A stretch of DNA of 64,000 nucleotides from positions 3,596,001-3,660,000 of the forward strand of contig NZ_CP191258.1 of the NCBI RefSeq assembly GCF_050410795.1, read 5' to 3'. The translations under genes were made by a program, and so were the position numbers. The stretch is from Fontivita pretiosa. GTDB lineage: Bacteria > Planctomycetota > Phycisphaerae > Tepidisphaerales > Tepidisphaeraceae. Shown in pieces: positions 27,731 to 35,399 of the stretch. The first letter of the stretch is position 1; every line of letters starts with the position of its first letter. The notes under the pieces were generated by a model. It was not told the origin of the DNA. It saw nothing but the letters and a program-made list of their open reading frames with translations, and made no database searches.

Positions 27731-28585
27731 ATGGGAACTGAGATCTTCTGGTTGATCTTCTTCATCATCGGGTTCCTTCAGCCAATCATGCGGCAGAAGA
27801 TGCTGGAGGCGGCGCGGCTGAAGATGCTGGAACGCATCGAGAAAAAACGCGGCACGCGCGTGATCTCCCTGATCCATCGTCAGGAAACCATGAGCCTGTT
27901 CGGTTTTCCGCTCATGCGCTACATCGACATCGAAGATGCCGAGGCGGTGCTGCGGGCCATCCAGATGACCGACGAGGATGTGCCGATCGACATCATTCTG
28001 CACACGCCCGGCGGGCTGGTCCTGGCCGCCGAGCAGATCGCCTGCGCCATCCGGCGTCACAAGGCCGACGTCACCGTCTTCGTGCCGCACTACGCGATGT
28101 CCGGCGGGACGCTGATCGCGCTGGCGGCGGACCGGATCGTCATGGACCCCAACGCCGTGCTGGGTCCGGTCGATCCGCAGCTCGGCAATCGCCCGGCCGC
28201 TTCCATCCTCAAGGTGCTCCAGCGGAAGCCCATCGCCGAGATCAATGATGAAACGATCATTCTCGCGGACATCGCGGAAAAGGCGCTGCGCCAGGTGCGA
28301 AGCGTGGTGGTGAATCTGGTCAGCGAGCGGCGAAGCCTGGAGGATGCCGAGCGGCTGGCCGAAGTGCTCTCCAGCGGCACCTGGACGCACGATTATCCGA
28401 TCACCGTGGATCAGGCGCAGGAACTTGGCCTGCCGGTCTCCACCGACATGCCACCGGAAATCTACCAGCTCATGAACCTGTTCCCGCAGACGCGTCAGCG
28501 CCGGCCGTCGGTGGAATATATTCCCGTGCCCTACGGACCTAGAGAGCCGGATGTGCACCCCGCGCCGCCCGCCAGGCCAAGGTGA
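27731..28585 (+). CDS. Membrane-anchored ClpP-fold serine protease (SDH_sah/SppA-like)
   Basis: A 284-residue protein. An N-terminal hydrophobic anchor (about residues 4-20) is followed by a charged linker and a ClpP/crotonase-fold domain: IDIILHTPGGLVLAAEQIA, nucleophile Ser124 in HYAMSGGTLIAL, and MDPNAVLGPVDPQLG. This matches the so-called serine dehydrogenase proteinase family (PF01972), distant relatives of signal peptide peptidase SppA. Substrates are unknown. The Pro-rich tail is probably disordered. Likely cotranscribed with the rhomboid gene. Confidence 0.88.
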   Translation: MGTEIFWLIFFIIGFLQPIMRQKMLEAARLKMLERIEKKRGTRVISLIHRQETMSLFGFPLMRYIDIEDAEAVLRAIQMTDEDVPIDIILHTPGGLVLAAEQIACAIRRHKADVTVFVPHYAMSGGTLIALAADRIVMDPNAVLGPVDPQLGNRPAASILKVLQRKPIAEINDETIILADIAEKALRQVRSVVVNLVSERRSLEDAERLAEVLSSGTWTHDYPITVDQAQELGLPVSTDMPPEIYQLMNLFPQTRQRRPSVEYIPVPYGPREPDVHPAPPARPR

Positions 28586-28602
28586 TCGGATCGATCTGGC
28601 GG

Positions 28603-28935
28603 TCATTCATACCGGGTATCGGTGGCGGCGCCGGTGTGCAGGTCGAGCGTCTGGCTGCGCTGGTCGAAGTTGCTGGCGAGGTTGTGCAGGTGGACCCATT
28701 CGCCGGCGCGGATGTCACGGGAAGCGCGCCCGATCGCCACGCCGAACTTGACCACCGCCTGGCCACAGGGAATGTCGCGCAGCGCCACCTTGTGCCCGAG
28801 CTTGACCGGCTCGCGAAGCTCGATGCTGTGCTGGCTGGCATCGCCCAGCACGCTGACGGCGCCGCCTTCGGCGTCATCCAGCATGGTCGCGACGTTATCG
28901 GCTGAGTTGATCTTGAAGCACCTTGGACTGTTCAT
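28603..28935 (-). CDS. UxaA-type small SAF-domain protein (altronate dehydratase N-terminal-like)
   Basis: A 110-residue protein that matches the stand-alone SAF domain found at the N-terminus of altronate/galactarate dehydratases: the typical pattern is LGHKVALRDIPCGQAVVKFGVAIGRA followed by DIRAGEWVHLHNL. In two-subunit dehydratases this is the small subunit; the large subunit (UxaA C-terminal domain) is not in the window. Its position after a hexuronate-type transporter and an RraA-like gene on the same strand supports a role in sugar-acid catabolism. Confidence 0.8.
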   Translation of the reverse strand: MNSPRCFKINSADNVATMLDDAEGGAVSVLGDASQHSIELREPVKLGHKVALRDIPCGQAVVKFGVAIGRASRDIRAGEWVHLHNLASNFDQRSQTLDLHTGAATDTRYE

Positions 28936-28983
28936 GTTGATGGGCCGGGCAAAGGGCGTATCGCCTGTGTTGTGTGTGGCTGT

Positions 28984-29697
28984 TCAAAGGATGCCATATT
29001 TCCGGAACGCTTCGGTGCTGCTCATGCCGGCCTCGATGGCTTTGCGGACGGTCTTCTCGCCGCGGGCCTTGGTCAGGGCGCGCTCGATGACTTGCTGTTC
29101 GACCTTTCGCGGCACGATCAGCACACCATCCAGGTCGGCGAAGACCAGATCTCCCGGTTCGATCCACACGCCGCCGACTTCGATCGGACAGCGATAGTCC
29201 ACCACCTGTGTGCGGACGCTGGAGTCCTGCGCGAAGCGTCCGCGGCTGAAGACCGGCCAGCTCTGCTCGAGCACCTTCGGCGTGTCGCGGTGGTAGCCGT
29301 TGATGACGGCGCCGACCGCGCCGCGTTTCTTCGCCGTCGCCGTCAGGATCTCGCCCCAGTAGGCGCAGCGCATCTGGCCTCCGCTGGCCAGGTACACCTC
29401 GCCGGGCTGAAGCTGATCCAGCGCCTCGGTCAGTTTTCCGAAAGGCTGCTTCTGTTTGCCAAACACGTCGATCATGAGCACGGGCATGGCGCGCCCGACG
29501 AGCTTCATCTCCTCGCGCATCGGTTGAATCGCGGGGGGAAGAAACTGGTGCATGAACCCCAGATCGTCAAGGATGTCGCCAACCACCGGCGTGTAAAGCT
29601 CCCGGCGGACCAGATCGAAAAGCTGTGCGTCGTCGGACCATTCCAGTTTGGCCATGGCGGACATTGTGCGGATACGCGGCACATCCTTCAACGGCAT
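28984..29697 (-). CDS. RraA-like protein (HMG/CHA aldolase or dehydratase-like family)
   Basis: A 237-residue protein of the RraA/4-hydroxy-4-methyl-2-oxoglutarate aldolase fold. Characteristic stretch: VYLASGGQMRCAYWGEILTATAKKRGAVGAVINGYHRD, which carries the substrate-anchoring Arg and metal-associated Asp, and WIEPGDLVFADLDGVLIVPR. In sugar-acid loci such proteins act as aldolases or dehydratases on keto-acids; the exact reaction cannot be read here. Starts at 29697, or internally at 29664/29655, are possible. Lies between the transporter and the UxaA-type gene in the same direction. Confidence 0.82.
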   Translation of the reverse strand: MPLKDVPRIRTMSAMAKLEWSDDAQLFDLVRRELYTPVVGDILDDLGFMHQFLPPAIQPMREEMKLVGRAMPVLMIDVFGKQKQPFGKLTEALDQLQPGEVYLASGGQMRCAYWGEILTATAKKRGAVGAVINGYHRDTPKVLEQSWPVFSRGRFAQDSSVRTQVVDYRCPIEVGGVWIEPGDLVFADLDGVLIVPRKVEQQVIERALTKARGEKTVRKAIEAGMSSTEAFRKYGIL

Positions 29698-29724
29698 CGG
29701 TTTTCAGACGGAGCGTAGACAAGG

Positions 29725-31041
29725 CTAATTGGGCTGTTGCTCTGCCGCTTGCAGTCTCGGCACCAGCAGGTGGATGATCAGCAGGGCCAGCAGGTAGGCT
29801 GCGGAGGCGATGCCGAAGAGGATCAGGTAGTTCCCGGTCCACTGGAGGATGTGCCCGACCAGCAGGGCGAAGAACATGCCCGCGACCGAGCCGGCCATGC
29901 CGCCGATGCCGACCACCGAGCTGACCGCATGGCGGGGCATGGTGTCGGAGACCAGGGTGTAGAGATTGGCCGACCAACCCTGATGGGCGGCGGCGGCAAG
30001 CGCGATCACCAGCGTGGCGGTCCAGAGGCTGGAGGTCCAGGCGGCGAGGAAGACCGGCACGACGCACAGGGCGCAGACCAGCATCGCCGTCTTGCGCGCC
30101 ACGTTGACGCTGAACCCGCGCTTGATCAGGGTTGAGCTGAGCCATCCGCCAGCGATGCTGCCCGCGTCGGAGATGAGGTAGATCGCCACCAGGGGCGGGC
30201 CCATCGTCGTGAGGTTCAGCCCGTGCTGCTTGTAGAGAAATCCCGGGACCCAGTAGAGATAGAACCACCAGATCGGCCCGCTGAGGACGAAACCCACGAT
30301 AAACGCCCAGGTGGGGCGATACGCCAGCAGCTTCAGCCAGGGGATCTTGACGACCGGATCGGGCGGGTCGCTGCGGATGTAGTCCAGTTCCGCGCGGGAG
30401 ACCAGCCGGTGGCGGTCGGGATGCCGGTACAGCGGCAGCCACAGGATCAGCCAGAAGATTCCCAGCGAACCGGTGACGATGAATGCGGCCTGCCAGCCGT
30501 AGTGAAGCGTGATCCACGGCACAACCAGGGGGGTGATGATGGCGCCGATGTTGGTGCCGCTGTTGAACAGTCCGGTGGCGAAGGCGCGCTCCTTTTTGGG
30601 GAACCATTCGGAGACGGTCTTGACGGCGGCGGGGAAGTTGCCGCCCTCGGCAAGGCCCAGCGCGAACCGCGCCGCGCTGAAGCCGCCGACACTGCGGACG
30701 AACGCATGCGCGACGGCGGCGGCGCTCCAGAGCGTCACCGCCAGCGCGTACCCGAGCCGCACGCCCACAACGTCCATCAGTCGTCCCGCGAACAGGTAAC
30801 CGGCCGCGTAGGCAACCTGGAACCAGAACACGATGTTGCCGTAGTCGATCTCGCTCCAGCCCAGCTCGTGCTGGAGCGTGGGCTTGAGCACGCCGATGAC
30901 CTGGCGGTCGATGTAGTTGACGGTGGCGGCCAGGAAGAGCAGCCCGCAGATCCACCAGCGGAAGCCCCATCTGGATTTCAGCTCCGCGCCGTATTGCAGC
31001 GGGAGCGGTTGTGTCTGTGGTTGCGATGTTTGATCGTTCAC
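29725..31041 (-). CDS. MFS transporter, hexuronate/anion:cation symporter type
   Basis: About 438 residues with twelve predicted membrane helices. NYIDRQVIGVLKPTLQHELGWSEIDYG, GLAEGGNFPAAVKTVSEWFPKKERAFATGLFNSGTNIGAIITPL and GWSANLYTLVSDTMPRHAVSSVVGIGGMAG are typical of ExuT-like members of the ACS family, which import hexuronates such as galacturonate and glucuronate. The chosen start is GTG at 31041, with GGAG about ten bases upstream; the longer frame to 31248 overlaps the divergent GH2 gene and reads poorly. First gene of a likely three-gene operon with the RraA-like and UxaA-type genes. Confidence 0.88.
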   Translation of the reverse strand: MNDQTSQPQTQPLPLQYGAELKSRWGFRWWICGLLFLAATVNYIDRQVIGVLKPTLQHELGWSEIDYGNIVFWFQVAYAAGYLFAGRLMDVVGVRLGYALAVTLWSAAAVAHAFVRSVGGFSAARFALGLAEGGNFPAAVKTVSEWFPKKERAFATGLFNSGTNIGAIITPLVVPWITLHYGWQAAFIVTGSLGIFWLILWLPLYRHPDRHRLVSRAELDYIRSDPPDPVVKIPWLKLLAYRPTWAFIVGFVLSGPIWWFYLYWVPGFLYKQHGLNLTTMGPPLVAIYLISDAGSIAGGWLSSTLIKRGFSVNVARKTAMLVCALCVVPVFLAAWTSSLWTATLVIALAAAAHQGWSANLYTLVSDTMPRHAVSSVVGIGGMAGSVAGMFFALLVGHILQWTGNYLILFGIASAAYLLALLIIHLLVPRLQAAEQQPN

Positions 31042-31192
31042 GTGGTCGAATCTCCGGATAAGGCCCGCAAGCGTACACGTTCTGCCCGGATGAATCATCA
31101 GCACTGGATTGCATCGGGCGGTTGAGCGTGTCACAGGCGTCCCGCCCGTGTTTGGCGCGGCGAGGCCTGGGCAGAGTATGATGTCAGCGACT

Positions 31193-34117
31193 ATGAATTC
31201 CAATCGTACCCGGCACGGCGCAGACGGCCGTGACACGAACTCAACCAACGTCCGCGAGGTTCTGCGACTCGATCATGGCTGGCGGTTTCACCTGGGAGAC
31301 GTACTTTCGCCGTTGCCGAACACGCACATTGCGGCGTACATGAACAACAAGGCCGGCTGGGCGCGCGGGGCGGCGCGGGGGAGCTTCGACGATTCGGACT
31401 GGCGCGTGCTGGATCTGCCGCACGACTGGTCGGTCGAAGGAACCTTCAGCCCCGAAAACCATATCAATCAGGGTTTTCTGCCACGGGGGGTGGGATGGTA
31501 CCGTCGGCACTTTCAACTTGAGGAATCCGACCGCGGCAAGTACATCGCCATCCGTTTCGACGGGGTGGCGACGCATTGCACGGTCTGGGTCAATGGCCAT
31601 CTGCTGCACCGCAACTGGTGCGGATACACGCCATTCACCATCGACATCAGCGACGTGGCCCATTTCGGGCCGGATCAGCTCAACGCGATCGCCGTGCGCG
31701 TGGACGCAACCTACATGGAAGGCTGGTGGTACGAAGGGGCGGGCATCTACCGGCACGTGTGGCTGATCAAGACCTCGCCGGTGCACGTGGCGGAGTATGG
31801 CGTGTTCGTCTGCCCGGAAAAGCTGTCGAACGTGAAGTGGCGCACGCGGATCGAGACGACAGTCCAGAACCGATCCGACAGCGATGTGCCGATCGAGCTG
31901 TTCTCGCGATTGCTCGATCCGAAAGGCAGACAGGTTGGCGAGGCACAGAGCAACCTGATGGTGCTGGCCCGCGCGGAAGCGACCGTGCAGCAGGCGATCC
32001 CCATCACCCGGCCAGAGCTTTGGGACATCGATTCGCCCAGCCTGTATCAGGTTCGCACGGAGGTTCGCATCGGCGGGCGGGTTGTCGATGACTGCGTCAC
32101 GACGTTCGGGTATCGCTCGATCCGCTTTGATCCGAAGCAGGGCTTTTTCCTGAACGACCGGCCGGTGAAGCTGATGGGCACGTGCAACCATCAGGATCAT
32201 GCGGGCGTTGGAGTGGCGGTGCCGGATTCGATCAACGAGTTTCGCATCCGCCGGCTGCGCGAGATGGGCAGCAATGCCTATCGCTGCGCGCACAACCCGC
32301 CGACGCCGCAGCTTCTGGACGCCTGTGATCGGCTGGGGATGCTGGTGATGGACGAGAATCGCAACTTCGGCTCCTCGCCAGAGGTGCTTGAGCAGTTGCG
32401 CACGATGGTTCGGCGCGATCGCAACCACCCCAGCGTGATCCTCTGGTCGATCTGCAACGAGGAAGCGATACAGGGCACGGCGGTGGCGGCGCGGATCGCG
32501 GCGGCCATGCAGCACGAGGTCAAACGGCTGGACCCTTCGCGGCCGGTGACGGCGGCGGTGAGCGGCGGGCTTTTCAACGACGAGTGCATCGCCAGTGTCA
32601 TCGAGCTGATAGGGATCAACTATCAGCTCGGGACATACGACAAGCTCCACGAGAAGTATCCGGACAAGCCGCTGGTCGCCTCCGAGACGCACAGTGCGTT
32701 GTCCACCCGCGGCACGTACCAGACCGACCCGACCCGATACGTGTTCAGCTCCTACGACGCCGAGAAGGCGCCGTGGGGCGCCACGGCGCGCGACACGTGG
32801 CGGGAGGTGTCGTCGCGGCGATTCATCGCGGGGCTTTTCGCCTGGACGGGATTTGATTACCGCGGCGAGCCGACGCCGCACGGCTGGCCTTGCGTCAGCA
32901 CACATTGGGGAATCCTCGATACGTGTGGTTTTGAGAAGGACTCGTTCTGGCTGCATAAGGCGTGGTTCACGCGAGGGCAGTTGGCACAGAACAGGGGACA
33001 GAATCAGGACGCGGGCGGATCGGCGATCGGCCCTGACCGCGGTGTCGCGGCCTTCGTTCATCTCCTGCCGCACTGGAACTGGCCGGGGCACGAGGGCCAG
33101 GCGATTCGCGTGGCGGCGTATACGAATTGCGATTCGGTGGAGCTGTGGCTCAACGGGCGGTCGCTGGGACGCAAGCCGGTGGACCCGATCGACATGGTCC
33201 AGTGGCAGGTGCCCTACGAGCCGGGAACGCTGAAGGCCATCGCGTATCTTGGCGAGCAGCGCGCGGCGGAACAGACCATCGAGACGACCGGCCCTGCGGT
33301 GGCGCTGGGGCTGGAAGTCCATCCGTCGGCGGCGCGGGCGACGTTGCCCGCCGACGGGGAGCTGGCGCTGCCGATCACGGTCTTCGCCATCGACGCGCAG
33401 GGGCGGCGCGTGCCCACCGCCGAGGACCGCGTCGAGCTCAGTATCGAAGGTCCTGGGCGGATCATCGGCGTAGGCAATGGCGATCCCACCTGCCACCAGA
33501 GCGACAAGGGCCGCGAGCGAAATCTGTTCCGCGGGCTGGCGCAGGTGATCGTGCAGTTGGATGCGCGGCCGGGCAGGGTGAGATTGCACGCCACGTCCGC
33601 TGCGCTCAGGTCGGCGACGCTGGAACTGCCGACGGTTTCGGCTGAACTTGCCCCAGCGGTGCCCGTGGCAAAGCCGAGATACTTCGTGACCAACTGGCGG
33701 ATGAGTCCGATCAGTGGCGATCGTCCTGACGTATCGATCGACGCAGCGGGGCAGGACATGAACACCTGGGAGCGGATCGACCCGGCGCAGGGGCCGCAGC
33801 AGGCATGGAAGACGGCGCGGGGCTATGCCGTCTACCGGGCGACGCTCACGCTGCCGAAGATCGTGCAATCGAGCGGCGGGCGGATTGTCTTTCGAGAGGT
33901 CATTGGCGCTGCCGAGGTCTGGCTGGATGGTGTGAAGGTGGCGAGCAAGCCCGCCGCCGAGCCGGCGCCGCTGGAGACAAAACTGCCGCCGACGCAAGCG
34001 CCGGCGGCAGCCGTCACCCTGTCCGTGTTAATAGGCCCCTGGCACGCGCCGGCCGCGGCAGGACTCAGCCGGGCCGTGGAGATCGTTCCCAACGACGAAG
34101 CGCCCACGACCGGCTGA
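31193..34117 (+). CDS. Glycoside hydrolase family 2 protein (beta-galactosidase/beta-glucuronidase type)
   Basis: A 974-residue GH2 enzyme: sugar-binding jelly roll (about 20-195; RFDGVATHCTVWVNG), immunoglobulin-like domain (about 200-310), TIM barrel (about 315-600) and C-terminal DUF4982/beta-sandwich domains. Acid/base is Glu423 in SICNEE; nucleophile is Glu498 in VASETHSA. NYRCAHNPPTPQLLDACDR-type residues line the barrel. No signal peptide is visible, so it is probably cytosolic and acts on imported oligosaccharides. Specificity (galactose, glucuronate, galacturonate) cannot be read. Start at 31193; 31178 is also possible. Divergent from the hexuronate transporter. Confidence 0.88.
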   Translation: MNSNRTRHGADGRDTNSTNVREVLRLDHGWRFHLGDVLSPLPNTHIAAYMNNKAGWARGAARGSFDDSDWRVLDLPHDWSVEGTFSPENHINQGFLPRGVGWYRRHFQLEESDRGKYIAIRFDGVATHCTVWVNGHLLHRNWCGYTPFTIDISDVAHFGPDQLNAIAVRVDATYMEGWWYEGAGIYRHVWLIKTSPVHVAEYGVFVCPEKLSNVKWRTRIETTVQNRSDSDVPIELFSRLLDPKGRQVGEAQSNLMVLARAEATVQQAIPITRPELWDIDSPSLYQVRTEVRIGGRVVDDCVTTFGYRSIRFDPKQGFFLNDRPVKLMGTCNHQDHAGVGVAVPDSINEFRIRRLREMGSNAYRCAHNPPTPQLLDACDRLGMLVMDENRNFGSSPEVLEQLRTMVRRDRNHPSVILWSICNEEAIQGTAVAARIAAAMQHEVKRLDPSRPVTAAVSGGLFNDECIASVIELIGINYQLGTYDKLHEKYPDKPLVASETHSALSTRGTYQTDPTRYVFSSYDAEKAPWGATARDTWREVSSRRFIAGLFAWTGFDYRGEPTPHGWPCVSTHWGILDTCGFEKDSFWLHKAWFTRGQLAQNRGQNQDAGGSAIGPDRGVAAFVHLLPHWNWPGHEGQAIRVAAYTNCDSVELWLNGRSLGRKPVDPIDMVQWQVPYEPGTLKAIAYLGEQRAAEQTIETTGPAVALGLEVHPSAARATLPADGELALPITVFAIDAQGRRVPTAEDRVELSIEGPGRIIGVGNGDPTCHQSDKGRERNLFRGLAQVIVQLDARPGRVRLHATSAALRSATLELPTVSAELAPAVPVAKPRYFVTNWRMSPISGDRPDVSIDAAGQDMNTWERIDPAQGPQQAWKTARGYAVYRATLTLPKIVQSSGGRIVFREVIGAAEVWLDGVKVASKPAAEPAPLETKLPPTQAPAAAVTLSVLIGPWHAPAAAGLSRAVEIVPNDEAPTTG

Positions 34118-34131
34118 TCCGTTGAACTCGA

Positions 34132-34989
34132 TTACCGCTGCACCGGCGTGCCGTCGTCGTTGAAATCTTCGTTGCCGGTGTACTTCCGCCGCAGGGCATC
34201 GGCCCGGCTCATGAACTCCGCGTGACCATCGCAGAAGGCCACGTTGCCAAAGCCGGCTTCAAATCCCGTCTTCTTCGAGACCTTCACCTGATGTCGCGAC
34301 GCGACGGCATCGGGCATCTTCCCGCCGGCGACGATCTTGTTGACGAAGTTGTAATAGTTGGGGTTGAACAGCCCGTCGTTGATCGTGGCCTCGTCTTCGC
34401 AGACCAGCAGGATCCGCTCGGAGGTGTTCTTCGTCTTGCTGAGCTTGCGGGCGTTGCCGTTACCCTTGCTCATGGACCATCGGTTGGCGCTGTAGCTGTA
34501 TCGGTAGGCGCCGCGCGACGGGTCCCAGCTTGGCCGTCGAAGCAGATCATCCGAGGGACAGCGGAAGATCGCCTCCAGCGCGTCCACATCCCGGCCCAGG
34601 TACCTGGCGATGGCCGAGTCGGTGATCTTCAGGTCCAGCGGATCGGGCATGGGCGCGCCGGTGACGGGGTCCTTGACGCGTCGCCAGGCGATCCAGTCCC
34701 AGGTTCCCGACGCGAGATTGCCGGGGATGTGCAGAACGGGATTGCCACCTGCCTGCGCGGGCATCACGCCCTTGTTGTCAATCGAGTACTGAACGATCGC
34801 GTTGGCGAGCTGCTTCATGTTGGACAGGCACTTGACCTGCCGGGCGCTTTCGCGTGCCTTGTTCAGGGCCGGCAGCAGGATGCCGATCAGCACGGCGATG
34901 ATGCCGATGACGACCAGCAGCTCAACAAGTGTGAACCCGCGGGCGTGCCGGGGGATGAGCGGTCGATTCGGGTCGAGTCTGCGATACAC
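34132..34989 (-). CDS. Prepilin-type N-terminal cleavage/methylation protein (type II secretion pseudopilin-like)
   Basis: A 285-residue protein with a perfect class III signal, RGFTLVELLVVIGIIAVLIGILLPAL, at about residues 17-42: cleavage before Phe and Glu at +5. The C-terminal globular part holds RCPSDD and NVAFCDGHAEFM, as in the DUF1559-type prepilin-like proteins that abound in Planctomycetes. The start is GTG at 34989 with an AAGGAGG Shine-Dalgarno nine bases upstream. A lone copy sits between two carbohydrate-active genes; no pilus assembly genes are in the window. Confidence 0.9.
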   Translation of the reverse strand: MYRRLDPNRPLIPRHARGFTLVELLVVIGIIAVLIGILLPALNKARESARQVKCLSNMKQLANAIVQYSIDNKGVMPAQAGGNPVLHIPGNLASGTWDWIAWRRVKDPVTGAPMPDPLDLKITDSAIARYLGRDVDALEAIFRCPSDDLLRRPSWDPSRGAYRYSYSANRWSMSKGNGNARKLSKTKNTSERILLVCEDEATINDGLFNPNYYNFVNKIVAGGKMPDAVASRHQVKVSKKTGFEAGFGNVAFCDGHAEFMSRADALRRKYTGNEDFNDDGTPVQR

Positions 34990-35101
34990 GGTCGATTCCT
35001 CCTTCTGGCCCGCGCTGCGGCGGATCGTGGGTTGAGCCGTCGTTCGACGACAACTGAAGCGATACTACGGGGCGATTGCGTGAACGGGTCTTGTGATTTT
35101 G

Positions 35102-35116
35102 CGTAATAGTTTTACG
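35102..35116. promoter_or_regulatory. Short inverted repeat, possible operator
   Basis: CGTAA-TAGTT-TTACG, a 5-5-5 inverted repeat in an AT-rich pocket of otherwise GC-rich DNA, about 113 bp upstream of the prepilin-like gene and about 284 bp upstream of the carbohydrate operon. Confidence 0.3.
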
Positions 35117-35162
35117 AATCAGCGTCGTCGGAAGCGATAGGCACGACGCCGGGGCACGGGGA

Positions 35163-35176
35163 TTGACGAGGGTCAA
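35163..35176. promoter_or_regulatory. Inverted repeat sharing the core seen near btuF
   Basis: TTGAC-GAGG-GTCAA, a perfect 5-4-5 palindrome with the same arms and spacing as the one at 13836-13849. It lies about 220 bp upstream of the large carbohydrate operon. Confidence 0.4.
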
Positions 35177-35399
35177 ACCGCCCGGTTTTCTGAGGAAATC
35201 GCGGGGTTCTACCGGACAGCGGGCCAGCGTGCGTCGCATGGGCAGTGGCGTCGCGGCGTGCGGCTGCGCCGGGAGGGTTCGTAGCGTCGGCTATGATCGG
35301 TTTGTATAACACTTCCTGCGATTTTTGAAACGAGTGGCAGGGGGTGGGGCTGCCCATACCCAGCCAGCTCGTTGGTATTCTTTAACAGGATGAACGGGA

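Larger units (their letters stand above)
34990..35399. promoter_or_regulatory. 410-bp divergent intergenic region upstream of the carbohydrate operon
   Basis: No gene is seen here. It separates the prepilin-like gene (minus) from the first gene of the large plus-strand operon and should hold its promoter. Two small inverted repeats lie in it (35102-35116 and 35163-35176), and TATGAT at 35292-35297 could be a -10 box, though no good -35 box lies at the right distance. Confidence 0.45.

Noticed and set aside
31241..33997. A 918-codon minus-strand open frame opposite the GH2 gene, and other very long antisense frames (for example 9610-11067, 46491-48935, 52976-54826, 59720-61792 plus)
   Set aside because: They mirror well-recognised enzymes in high-GC DNA, have Arg/His/Pro-rich composition and no recognisable domain, so they are shadows.
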